Assembly: GCA_018650445.1 (NCBI GenBank) | Contig: JABIFX010000084.1 | Location: forward strand, 17,774 to 81,773 | Direction: 5' to 3' | From: Fidelibacterota bacterium | Lineage (GTDB): Bacteria; Fidelibacterota; UBA8477; JABMPR01 | DNA: 64,000 nucleotides | In this document: in pieces, positions 31,724-41,322 of the stretch | Layout: the number at the start of each line of letters is the position of its first letter | Numbering within the stretch: position 1 is the first letter of the stretch | Translations under genes and position numbers: made by a program | Notes under the pieces: generated by a model | What the model saw: only the letters and a program-made list of their open reading frames with translations | Told to the model about the DNA's origin: nothing | Databases searched by the model: none

Positions 31724-32557
31724 TCAATTCTGCTTTAAGTGTATAATTGCTTTGTGATCTTCGCTAAAAAGATCATCCAAATTTTCTATCTCTCCGTTGA
31801 GCATACCCGTGATTACCGGATTCATATCGAGTTTATAACGTTGTCCAAAAAGAGTGAGATCCAGGATGATATAATTTAGAGCTATTGCAACAATGGCCGA
31901 ATTCCTGGTCCAGGCAACCTTATTTGTAGGTAGCATTTCCACGCCTCCAAGGAGGGCAGAATCATGATCAACTACCAATAAAATTTTACTACTCCACACA
32001 TCCTCTAGACGACGACTATCCAGATTGTAGGCGAACACCGTCCCAACGTCAATGGGAAGATCACAAAAGGAAAAAATGACGATATTGACACCCCGTTTTT
32101 CAGCCGCCACTAGATCGCTGTGGAGCTTATTGTACTCGGTAAGCCAAATGGATAGATAAACAGATTCATCAGCATTTTTGATCATATGTCTCGCACGATC
32201 AATCATGCCGTCATAACCGCGAACATTCCATAGGTCGCCAGCTTCAAGGTCAGTGTTAACATTTTTCAGTGAATCTTTAAGCGTATCCAGATTGCTAGTG
32301 AAATTGTTCTCCAAAACATCAAAAAGGTGATCCGGGGGTAGTGGGATATATCGCGTTGGATTTGAATCCACACAACTCACCATACCTGTACTTTCCAGAC
32401 GTTTTAGAATTTCATAAATTGCTGATCTTGGAATTCCGGATTTGCCACTAATCTCATAACCAGTCGCAGGATTATTCTGTAATAGACTGAGATAAGTTTT
32501 GGCTTCGTTGGATGTAAATCCGAATGATTTGAGGGCCGGAAGTAGCTTTTCATTCAT
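31724..32557 (-). CDS. TrmB family (sugar-type) transcriptional regulator
   Basis: LKSFGFTSNEAKTYLSLLQNNPATGYEISGKSGIPRSAIYEILKRLESTGMV winged HTH; C-terminal TrmB effector-like domain with RARHMIKNADESVYLSIW. Confidence 0.85.
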   Translation of the reverse strand: MNEKLLPALKSFGFTSNEAKTYLSLLQNNPATGYEISGKSGIPRSAIYEILKRLESTGMVSCVDSNPTRYIPLPPDHLFDVLENNFTSNLDTLKDSLKNVNTDLEAGDLWNVRGYDGMIDRARHMIKNADESVYLSIWLTEYNKLHSDLVAAEKRGVNIVIFSFCDLPIDVGTVFAYNLDSRRLEDVWSSKILLVVDHDSALLGGVEMLPTNKVAWTRNSAIVAIALNYIILDLTLFGQRYKLDMNPVITGMLNGEIENLDDLFSEDHKAIIHLKQN

Positions 32558-32695
32558 TAGCGTGTCTCACTTCTTAGTTACGCTTAATATATCCCCCACA
32601 AAAGGCCTGCATAGCATTTTTTAAACGCATAAAATATTTTCTTCAAATAGCTGCAATGTTCGTTTTCCTTTCATCAGACTTGACAGCACAATACA

Positions 32696-34978
32696 TTGCC
32701 GGCCATGAAAAAATTCACCACTCTCATCACACACTATCCCAAGACCATCATATTTATAAATTTTCTTGTAATAACACTTTTATCTCTTCCTATATATAGA
32801 ATTCACATCAATCCAGATCTGCAAGCACTGATTCCCGCTGATGACCCAGATGTCATCCGTATGGAGGAACTCGAAGAAGAATTTGGCGGATTAGATGTCA
32901 TTTTAGTCAGCTACCATGCTGATGATGTATTCGCTGGTGAAGGCCTGAAGATGATTGATGACCTGACCTACGACCTGGAAGCCCTACCCCAAATTGATCA
33001 TATCATCAGTCTGACCAATTATGAATCAATAACCAGTGATGATGAATCCATGACGGTCGATAAATTCATAGAGGATTTTCCACAAAGTCAGGTTGAGAGT
33101 GACTCATTAGCTAGAAGTGCCATCGCAGATCCCATGTTGGGCCGGTTACTGGTCTCGGAGGATCGTGAATATACAGCTATCATCATTTACTCCAATCCAG
33201 AGGCAGATGAGGTCACGACCGTTGACACACTGAAGCGTGTTCTACTTCCCTATCAAAATGCGAACCATGATTTAAGATTAGGTGGCATGCCAGTCATTAG
33301 ATCCCAGATGTCAGATGATATCGCTCACGATACGCGCACATTCATCCCTGCTGGCATGATTCTGATAGCTTTTCTGCTGTACTTCAGCTTCCGTTCCCGC
33401 CGTGGAGTGGCTCTACCCCTCCTGGTAGTTCTATTATCGATTATGGGGACCCTGGGGCTCATGGCCTGGTTTGGACTCATGCTATCAGTGATTTCCAGTA
33501 TTATGCCCATCATGCTCATTGCAATAGCCAGTGCCTACGGTATTCATATCATTACTCGCTATTTTGAAGATTGCGCAGAGCTGCCCGATGATGCAGACAA
33601 TAAAAAAATAGTCACCAGTGTCATCGAGCATATGATGAGACCTCTGTTCCTCGCAGCTCTTACCACAGTGATTGGATTTTTATCTTTGCTCTCCCATATT
33701 TTGCCAGCCTCTAGAGAGGTGGGTGTGTTGACAGCTTTTGGTGTTGTGTTAGCTTTTGGTATATCAATTACATTTATCCCCGCAGTGTTGGTACTGACCA
33801 AAAAACCAAGTTCAGAAAGACAAAATAAAAATACTGCGAATCGACTACTTTCAAGAATATTGGTAGGAATGGGACGACTGGTTTTCCATCATCGTAATAT
33901 CATTTTCGCAGCATTTGCTTTGTTAACTATTATCGCAGCCATCGGTATCCCAAAAGTCGAGTTAGATAGTAACCCCCTCAATTATTATAGCCCAGAATCC
34001 AACGTTCGAGTGATCAACAATATCATTGAAGAACGCTTTGGTGGAAGCACGACCATGTCGGTTGTGATTGAGGGAGACATCAAATCCCCGGATGTGTTGA
34101 ATCAGGTGGATCAAATTCAAAAATTTCTTGAAGGTCGCCAGGGAGTTGGCTACACGCTAGCCATAACAGATTTTGTAAAACTCATGAATCAGTCAATGAA
34201 CGGTGGTGACCCTGCCTACTATACAATTCCAGATTCCCGTCAACTGGTTTCTCAGTACCTGCTATTGTATTCATGGGAATCCAGCGATGGATATCTGGAT
34301 GCTTATGTAGATTATGATTATCGGACTGCTCAAATCGTGATTCGTCTTAATACCATGGATGTGTATTACATGGTGGATCTTCAAGAGGAACTAAATCAAT
34401 TCCTCAACGAGAATATCAAAGTAGACAATCAACCCAAGAGTGAAGGTTATGCTGTGTTGCTTGGGAACTTGATGCCCATGATGGTAAAGGGACAAATGCG
34501 GAGTCTTGTATTATCGGTAATCTTTGCAGCGCTGGTGACTGGTCTTGTTTTTAGATCATTATCAGCTGCCCTTATCAGCGCCATGCCCCTGGCATTTGCC
34601 ATCGCAGGTGTCTTCGGTTTGATGGGATACTTAGGGATATATTTGAATACGGCAACATCCATGCTTAGCTCAATTATGATTGGTATTGGTATTGATTATA
34701 CAATTCACTTTTTGTTCCGCTTCAGAACTGAAATCCGCAAAGGATTCAGCGATGAAGAGGCCATTATTAAAACCTTGAGTACCACAGGCCAGGGTATCAT
34801 AATAAATGGGTTTTCTGTCATGATGGGTTTTGCGGTGTGCATGTTGTCCACCTTTATCCCTATATATTTCTTTGGCTGGCTGATCTCAGTCTCCATATTT
34901 ATGTGTTTGATTGCCGCACTAACGCTTCTACCGCTGGTGCTGATTCTTACTCGTCCAAAATTTATATTCGATAGATAA
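32696..34978 (+). CDS. RND superfamily (MMPL-like) exporter 1
   Basis: Two TM blocks; GMPVIRSQMSDDIAHD; SIMPIMLIAIASAYGIHIITRYFED; SSIMIGIGIDYTIHFLFRFR. Confidence 0.85.
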   Translation: MPAMKKFTTLITHYPKTIIFINFLVITLLSLPIYRIHINPDLQALIPADDPDVIRMEELEEEFGGLDVILVSYHADDVFAGEGLKMIDDLTYDLEALPQIDHIISLTNYESITSDDESMTVDKFIEDFPQSQVESDSLARSAIADPMLGRLLVSEDREYTAIIIYSNPEADEVTTVDTLKRVLLPYQNANHDLRLGGMPVIRSQMSDDIAHDTRTFIPAGMILIAFLLYFSFRSRRGVALPLLVVLLSIMGTLGLMAWFGLMLSVISSIMPIMLIAIASAYGIHIITRYFEDCAELPDDADNKKIVTSVIEHMMRPLFLAALTTVIGFLSLLSHILPASREVGVLTAFGVVLAFGISITFIPAVLVLTKKPSSERQNKNTANRLLSRILVGMGRLVFHHRNIIFAAFALLTIIAAIGIPKVELDSNPLNYYSPESNVRVINNIIEERFGGSTTMSVVIEGDIKSPDVLNQVDQIQKFLEGRQGVGYTLAITDFVKLMNQSMNGGDPAYYTIPDSRQLVSQYLLLYSWESSDGYLDAYVDYDYRTAQIVIRLNTMDVYYMVDLQEELNQFLNENIKVDNQPKSEGYAVLLGNLMPMMVKGQMRSLVLSVIFAALVTGLVFRSLSAALISAMPLAFAIAGVFGLMGYLGIYLNTATSMLSSIMIGIGIDYTIHFLFRFRTEIRKGFSDEEAIIKTLSTTGQGIIINGFSVMMGFAVCMLSTFIPIYFFGWLISVSIFMCLIAALTLLPLVLILTRPKFIFDR

Positions 34979-35110
34979 GCTCCTAATATCTTACTTGCAT
35001 AGAGAATGATTCTACCTCACCCTAACGGTGTCGAGGGGTACAGCCTCATTTGATCATGTCTTCAGAATTTCTCCTTGCAATTATTCAATTATTAGCTACA
35101 TTGGAAACGC

Positions 35111-35740
35111 ATGATACAGAAAACGTTTCCATCGACCCCTGACACAAATACCCCTGAAGGTCCTATTCTGGAGCACGGCCTGGATCTCATTTTCCGAGAT
35201 GGTGTAAAGGGATTTACTGTTGAGACACTGGCCAAAGATTTGGCCATGAGCAAAAAGACTATTTATAAATTCTTTCCATCCAAGGAAGTCCTCCTTGGAA
35301 AAATATTTCAATACATTACCACCATCATAGCAGCCAAATTTCAAAGCATCCTTAGCCTGGATATAAATCCTCTGGACAAGTTTGAAACGGCTATAAATGA
35401 AATCGTGAAAACAATTAATCGTGTATCTATTTCCAAAGTTGGAGAGCTCAAAGTGCGGTATCCCCACATTTGGAGGGAGATTGAAGAATTCAGATTGGCC
35501 CGGCGGGAAGATTTTCTAACCATTTTTAAGGAGGCGCAAGATCAAGGCTATGTTAGGCAAAACATAGATCTGGAACTCACCTCCATCATTTTCATGCAAA
35601 TTATTAACGATGTCTTTCAGCCCGAATTTTTTATCAAAAACGATATTGGTGTCAAAGATACACTCCTCACGTATCGTGAGTTTTTTTTGCGGGGGATTGT
35701 CACTGAAAAGGGTCTAAAACATATAGAGGGAAAAATATGA
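35111..35740 (+). CDS. TetR/AcrR family transcriptional regulator
   Basis: ILEHGLDLIFRDGVKGFTVETLAKDLAMSKKTIYKFFPSKEVLLGKIF HTH. Confidence 0.87.
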   Translation: MIQKTFPSTPDTNTPEGPILEHGLDLIFRDGVKGFTVETLAKDLAMSKKTIYKFFPSKEVLLGKIFQYITTIIAAKFQSILSLDINPLDKFETAINEIVKTINRVSISKVGELKVRYPHIWREIEEFRLARREDFLTIFKEAQDQGYVRQNIDLELTSIIFMQIINDVFQPEFFIKNDIGVKDTLLTYREFFLRGIVTEKGLKHIEGKI

Positions 35741-38037
35741 AACAATGGTTTGTCAACCAGTCCGTAGATCACCCCAAACGTAGTATTATAATCACCATAC
35801 TCATCACCCTGTTCATGGGATCTGGTCTCCAGCATTTTGTTGTTGAAGATGACTTTATGAAAATGTTGCCCCAGGATATTGAATCCATGGTTACGATGAA
35901 TGAACTGAAGGATGAATTTGGGAACAATGACCTCATGTTCCTGGGATTTGGGAAGCGTGGTGTAGATGCCCTGAATGCTCAAAACCTGGCAACGCTCTGG
36001 GACCTGTCCTATGCGTTGGAAGAAATTGACCAGGTTGATGAAATCATGTCCATTTCCACCTCTGACAAAATGGAAAGTATTGACGGATTTCTGGAAGTAT
36101 CAGCATTACAGGAGTATCGGGATCTCGATGAAGAGGAAATTGAAGCTCTTCGTAGTTACCTGAATGATAATTCAAAAATTAAGACCAGAAACCTGGGAGA
36201 GCATGGAGACTACTTTAATATTATCATCAGACCCGTTGTAGGTGCCAAGCATGATGTCCTGGTTAGTGATATGAAGCAGGTCGCTGCTACACATCTTTCG
36301 GACTACGATGTCCACTGGGGAGGACAGGCCTATCTTACTGGAGCCCTACCCGTAATGATCCGAAATGATGTATTGGGACTCATGCGTGCTGGCTTGATTG
36401 GTATGCTACTCATCCTGCTTTTTAGCTTGAGAAACGTCACTGCAGTAGGGTCAATTCTAGCTACCATCATCCTATCCATGGCCTTCATGATGGGGTTTAA
36501 TGGTTGGATGCTCTACCTGACAAAATCTGACAAATTTATGTTTGGGGTGCTCAACACATCCATGCCCATCATTTTATTGACCATTGCCAATTCTTATGGC
36601 GTGCATGTCATCACCAAATTTTTTAGAAAAATGCGGACCAACAAGGACTCGCGAGCTGCAGTAGAAGCGAGTCTTAACTCCCTTGTTTTACCCATTTTCC
36701 TAACAGCCCTTACCACTGTTGCAGCCTTTTTATGTATGGTGTTTGCCCCATTAGAACCCCTCATTGGATATGGTTTTTCAATCTCTGCCGGAATCCTATG
36801 GGCCTGGATATTATCAACTGTTTTTCTTCCTTCGATCCTCGTATTGAAGAAATGGAATCCTGATGCATCAGCTGTGTCTCATCCCAGTCATTTTGAGAGA
36901 TTCGTCATCTCATTTGGTGAGCAGGTCATCAAACGCCCTAAAACTGTTCTCATTGGCGGGGCAGTGGTGGTCATTATCGGTATAGCAGGTATCTTCAAAC
37001 TGAATATTGAAGTGAATATGAAAAAATTCTTCAAACCAGATAATCCTATTCGGGAAAGCCTAGAATTCATGGATAACGAAATGACTGGAACCATGGATCT
37101 TCAACTGTTGATCAATGCTGATCTCCGCTCACCTGAGGTACTAACTCGGATAGGGAGCATCCAGGACTTCATGGAAGAGCATGAATCGGTAACATTGTCT
37201 TTTTCTATTGCCGATATTATCAAGCAAATGCATCGCATGGTGAATGATGACGATCCTGCTTTCGAAACTATCCCCGATTCTCGAGATAAAGTGAATAATT
37301 TATTCACCATGTACTCCATGTCCGGTGATCCAGATGATTTTAGCTCAATCGTCGATTATGACTATAAAAAGGGATTGGCGACCTCGATGATGCGATCGAT
37401 TTCCACATCTGAAATCGTAAAGCTTGTTGATGAAATTGAAGCTTTTCTCCAACAGGATGAATATAAAGACCTGAATATTACAATCACAGGCCTACTCATC
37501 GTCTTTAGGGATCTGGTTGCCTTGATCATACGCAGCTCTTTCATCAGTATTTTCGCCTCAATCATCATCATCGCTCTGATTGCAGCTTATTTCTTCAAAC
37601 ATTGGCTATGGGGTGTTCTGGCAGTGGTACCATTGAGCTCTGCTGTCATATTGAATTTTGGTCTTATGGGAATATTTGGCGTTGATCTGAACCATGTGAC
37701 AGCTCTCTTGTCAGCTATCATCATTGGTGTCGGCGTTGATTTTGCCATCCATTACATCAGCCAATTTCGTAATCACCTCCACAATTATGGATTAGATGGC
37801 AACTTGAGTCGGGAAACCATGCGGGATGTTGGCTTCCCCGTTATTTTGGATGCTGCATCGAACATGGCTTTTGGTGCCTTATTGTTCTCGGTTTTCATAC
37901 CAATGAAGCATATGGGTGGATTAATGGTCTTTGCCATGGTTTCCACCTCCACCGCTACTCTGACTTTATTAGCGATACTGCTGGAGCTGAATAAAAAACG
38001 TCTGGCCCATATTGAAGGTATTGCGGTCCCTGAATAA
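35737..38037 (+). CDS. RND superfamily (MMPL-like) exporter 2
   Basis: GGQAYLTGALPVMIRNDV; TSMPIILLTIANSYGVHVITKFFRKM; SAIIIGVGVDFAIHYISQFR. ATGA overlap with tetR stop. Confidence 0.87.
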   Translation: MKQWFVNQSVDHPKRSIIITILITLFMGSGLQHFVVEDDFMKMLPQDIESMVTMNELKDEFGNNDLMFLGFGKRGVDALNAQNLATLWDLSYALEEIDQVDEIMSISTSDKMESIDGFLEVSALQEYRDLDEEEIEALRSYLNDNSKIKTRNLGEHGDYFNIIIRPVVGAKHDVLVSDMKQVAATHLSDYDVHWGGQAYLTGALPVMIRNDVLGLMRAGLIGMLLILLFSLRNVTAVGSILATIILSMAFMMGFNGWMLYLTKSDKFMFGVLNTSMPIILLTIANSYGVHVITKFFRKMRTNKDSRAAVEASLNSLVLPIFLTALTTVAAFLCMVFAPLEPLIGYGFSISAGILWAWILSTVFLPSILVLKKWNPDASAVSHPSHFERFVISFGEQVIKRPKTVLIGGAVVVIIGIAGIFKLNIEVNMKKFFKPDNPIRESLEFMDNEMTGTMDLQLLINADLRSPEVLTRIGSIQDFMEEHESVTLSFSIADIIKQMHRMVNDDDPAFETIPDSRDKVNNLFTMYSMSGDPDDFSSIVDYDYKKGLATSMMRSISTSEIVKLVDEIEAFLQQDEYKDLNITITGLLIVFRDLVALIIRSSFISIFASIIIIALIAAYFFKHWLWGVLAVVPLSSAVILNFGLMGIFGVDLNHVTALLSAIIIGVGVDFAIHYISQFRNHLHNYGLDGNLSRETMRDVGFPVILDAASNMAFGALLFSVFIPMKHMGGLMVFAMVSTSTATLTLLAILLELNKKRLAHIEGIAVPE

Positions 38038-38064
38038 AATTTTAATCAAAAGAAGGATTTTGAC

Positions 38065-38829
38065 ATGAATACAATTACCCGTCCCATATTTACAGCAATA
38101 CTCCTCATGCTTCCGATGATGATATTTGCCGAAGCAGGTTATGAATTAGCCAAGGCCATGGAAGACAAGACCTCACCTGCAGATATGAAATCTAACATGA
38201 CAATGACCCTTACTAACAAACAGGGGAAAACTCGAGAATCAACTATCCGCTCTATTACAGCAGATGATAATCGGAAACAAATAATCTGGTTTCTGGCTCC
38301 AGCCGATGACAAAGGCGTCGCCTTTTTAAAAATTGAACATCCACAAAAAGATGATGAAATGCGACTCTGGCTGCCTGCGTTTAAAAAAGTTCGCCGTATC
38401 AGTTCAAAGAAAAAGGCAGACTCCTTTATGGGTTCTGATCTGAGTTATGAGGATATGACTTCAAGAGAATTGGATGAGTATACTTATGAAATTTTAGGTG
38501 AAAAAGTTGTCGATGGAATTGATTGTCATATTCTGGAAAGCACTCCAAAAGCGGGTGTTACACGCACATATAAAAGATTTATCACTTATGTGAGTAAAAC
38601 AGATTTGGTTTCCATACTGGATGAAGCCTATGACACACGAGATAAACTGCTGAAACGCCGTGTGATGAAGTATCGCAAGGACAAAGGCTACGACCTCCCC
38701 GTCGAAATTTTTGTAGAAAACGTTCAAAAAGGATCAAATACTCGACTGGTTTTCAGTAGCCAGGAAGTAGATACTGGTGTGAAGGCAGATCTCTTTCAGG
38801 AAAAGAATTTAAAACGGATGCCTAAATAG
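38065..38829 (+). CDS. LolA-like outer membrane lipoprotein-sorting protein
   Basis: Signal peptide; MKSNMTMTLTNKQGKTRESTIRSIT..., MRLWLPAFKKVRRISSKKKADSFMGSDLSYEDMTSRELDEYTYEILG. Confidence 0.85.
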   Translation: MNTITRPIFTAILLMLPMMIFAEAGYELAKAMEDKTSPADMKSNMTMTLTNKQGKTRESTIRSITADDNRKQIIWFLAPADDKGVAFLKIEHPQKDDEMRLWLPAFKKVRRISSKKKADSFMGSDLSYEDMTSRELDEYTYEILGEKVVDGIDCHILESTPKAGVTRTYKRFITYVSKTDLVSILDEAYDTRDKLLKRRVMKYRKDKGYDLPVEIFVENVQKGSNTRLVFSSQEVDTGVKADLFQEKNLKRMPK

Positions 38830-38838
38830 GATTACGCG

Positions 38839-40197
38839 ATGAAAAAGCTAATATCTGCCATTATTATAATGGCGCTAATCCCTCTGGCCACGTATGCTCA
38901 ATTCAATATTTCAGGTGATTTGACACCATCCGGCATGTTAAGAATAAGTGATGCTTCCCTTATCGATCTCCCCTTCCGTCTGGGGAATATCTCACTCGAC
39001 TATGCCTATGGAGATTTTGAATTAAAAACTGTCACAGCACTGGAGACCCGTTGGAAAGATCCTGAAATTGACGAGGATATGTTTAAGCTGCGAGAAGCAT
39101 ATCTCTTGTGGTATCCTGCTTTCGGCGAAGTAAAGCTGGGTAAGATGATCCATGCCTGGGGCGCTGCGGATGCCAACAATCCCACTGACAATTTGAGCCC
39201 ATACGATTACTATTATATGTTTCTGGCTGGAACAGACCGGAAATTAGGATCCATGAGCCTGGCGGTAAAAACCTATGTAAGTGATTTCCAAATAGAAGTG
39301 GTTGCATTGCCAGAGTTTGAAGCAAATCGCTTTCCCCTTAATGAGCCAGACTTTCCCATTAGCATTCCCATCCCAGAAGGGGCTCAATATTTTTATCCTG
39401 AGAATGAGTTTGAATTTGGTGGTCGGGTGCAATACGCCATGGGTATTGGAGATCTGTCTGCCTCATATTTTAAGGGCCACGATCGCTCTTTCTCACCAGC
39501 AGGTTTGGAAATTGATCTTACCGCGCTTATGAGTGGTGGTTCACCTTTTACTAGTCATCTTACTTATAGGGAAACCGATGTCATCGGTCTGGATGCAGTC
39601 CTCTTCCCTGGAAATTGGACTTTGCGAGGTGAGTTTGGGTATTTCCGTACCCAGACACCAGATATTGAATATGCCATGTCAAAATTCACTTATGATGCAG
39701 ATTATCTGCAATCAGTTATTCAGGTAGAATATGCATTTGCCAATACCGTACAACTGATGGGACAGCTTATCAGCAACAAAACTCAAGGAGTTGAATCTAC
39801 CATGGAGAAGGATGACTATTTCCAGAGTTTGGAATTCATGCTTCAGGATACTAGCAATCATATGCTGGATCCTCTCAGGGTACCATTTTCACAAATGGGA
39901 TTACCTGAATTCTCCGCAGGCATGGGTACCCCCTTCGCCTTGATTGCGGACCAGGTCGTTATTCTCTCCTCCATGGTTACCTTGCTTGATAACTCGCTTG
40001 ACTTAAATGGAATGTTCATGATTAATCTCGAAGAAACAGGCTATATGGCTAATATTGGCTCGACTTATTCAATCGTGGAAGGACTCAATCTCGAAACCAC
40101 TCTAAGCTACTTCATTGGTGGGGATGAGGAGGGTAACCGTTTTAAGCAGCTCGAAGATTTTTCTAACGTAAACCTTGGACTCAGCTATAGTTTTTAG
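38839..40197 (+). CDS. Outer membrane beta-barrel protein (DUF1302-like)
   Basis: Signal peptide; alternating amphipathic strands; KLREAYLLWYPAFGEVKLGKMIHAWGAADANNPTDNLSPYDYYY; terminal aromatic (LGLSYSF). Confidence 0.7.
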   Translation: MKKLISAIIIMALIPLATYAQFNISGDLTPSGMLRISDASLIDLPFRLGNISLDYAYGDFELKTVTALETRWKDPEIDEDMFKLREAYLLWYPAFGEVKLGKMIHAWGAADANNPTDNLSPYDYYYMFLAGTDRKLGSMSLAVKTYVSDFQIEVVALPEFEANRFPLNEPDFPISIPIPEGAQYFYPENEFEFGGRVQYAMGIGDLSASYFKGHDRSFSPAGLEIDLTALMSGGSPFTSHLTYRETDVIGLDAVLFPGNWTLRGEFGYFRTQTPDIEYAMSKFTYDADYLQSVIQVEYAFANTVQLMGQLISNKTQGVESTMEKDDYFQSLEFMLQDTSNHMLDPLRVPFSQMGLPEFSAGMGTPFALIADQVVILSSMVTLLDNSLDLNGMFMINLEETGYMANIGSTYSIVEGLNLETTLSYFIGGDEEGNRFKQLEDFSNVNLGLSYSF

Positions 40198-40214
40198 GAT
40201 ATTGTCCCTACGAA

Positions 40215-41129
40215 ATGAATAAGTTTGATCGCAAATATCAAAAAATAGCCAGAAGAATATCTCCCCTGGATCTAACCAGCAATTTCTCACACGAAGATCT
40301 GAGCTGGGATGATTTTTTTACGGACAGATCTAGTATAAACTCCAGTTCCCTCTTCCTGGGGAAATATTCTGAAGATGGCATCAAATTTATTATGGAGCGC
40401 TTTGGACTGGATCGGCAGGCTCGGCACCTCGGGTTAAGGCACCTGTCAGTTGCTGTGGATACCAAAGATCCTTATCGTCATCGTTTGACCATCTACAATG
40501 GACGGTCCCGAGACAAGGATCATATCGTAATGGATTTTGTGGCAAAATACCAGCATCTGGCTCCCAGGGACATAGATGCGGAAAATGAGTATAGCCATCA
40601 ATTAAAGGTTTTAATGGTCGAATGGCTTCTATTACAAAACCCAAAGGCTGAATTTTCCAATCGAAGATCCCCACTTCCTGGGCAAAGCTATCCAGGTCTC
40701 GGGTTAGGAGATCAATTGATGGCTCTGTTTACACTCATGGGTCGTCATCTTCAGGTTGATGGGATAATTAACGTTCCTGAGTACTTTCACACCGGTCTCA
40801 TCTTCAGCAGACGCTTCGTCTTTTTAAGTCCCTATGTCCAGGCTCTAGTCCATCAGGTTGCTCAGGATCTCTGGAAAAAATATCGACTGGCGGTGATTGC
40901 CTGGGCCAGTGCCACAGAAAGCATCATTAATATTGATACAGGTAAACCGCAAATCTGGGAACCACGCCGGCAAATTATTCCAATTAAGGGCCAGTTGAGG
41001 CAATATTTTAAATCAGATGAATACCTTGGTATTGCCCAGCGCGTGAAGAAAGAAAAAGTCTTCACGCTGGACGAAGAGAAACTTCGAGAGGCCCTATCCA
41101 AAATGGAACGGCCTCTGTTTCAGTTTTAA
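40215..41129 (+). CDS. Conserved-looking hypothetical protein, no recognised family
   Basis: 304-aa ORF 18 bp after barrel gene; motif-like PLPGQSYPGLGLGDQLMALFTLMGRHLQVDGIINVPEYFHTGLIF. Confidence 0.6.
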   Translation: MNKFDRKYQKIARRISPLDLTSNFSHEDLSWDDFFTDRSSINSSSLFLGKYSEDGIKFIMERFGLDRQARHLGLRHLSVAVDTKDPYRHRLTIYNGRSRDKDHIVMDFVAKYQHLAPRDIDAENEYSHQLKVLMVEWLLLQNPKAEFSNRRSPLPGQSYPGLGLGDQLMALFTLMGRHLQVDGIINVPEYFHTGLIFSRRFVFLSPYVQALVHQVAQDLWKKYRLAVIAWASATESIINIDTGKPQIWEPRRQIIPIKGQLRQYFKSDEYLGIAQRVKKEKVFTLDEEKLREALSKMERPLFQF

Positions 41130-41145
41130 ATCTGTTATGCTAAAA

Positions 41146-41322
41146 TTATGGTAATTTTACTACAGAAGATTCCCATGTGGTCTTCTGGGTTTGGGAGTTA
41201 CCCCCCTTGACATCTATTGGTACAAGATTTACCAGCAACATGAATGTCAGCAGCACCAGTACAGTCAAAATGACTTGAACTGAGGCATTTTTTCTTTGTC
41301 TTTCCCCACGAAATGATTTCAT
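41146..41322 (-). CDS. Small single-pass membrane protein, 58 aa
   Basis: MKSFRGERQRKNASVQVILTVLVLLTFMLLVNLVPIDVKGGNSQTQKTTWESSVVKLP*; ATGA overlap with stop of upstream gene at 41319-41322; below the 60-aa track cutoff. Confidence 0.65.
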   Translation of the reverse strand: MKSFRGERQRKNASVQVILTVLVLLTFMLLVNLVPIDVKGGNSQTQKTTWESSVVKLP

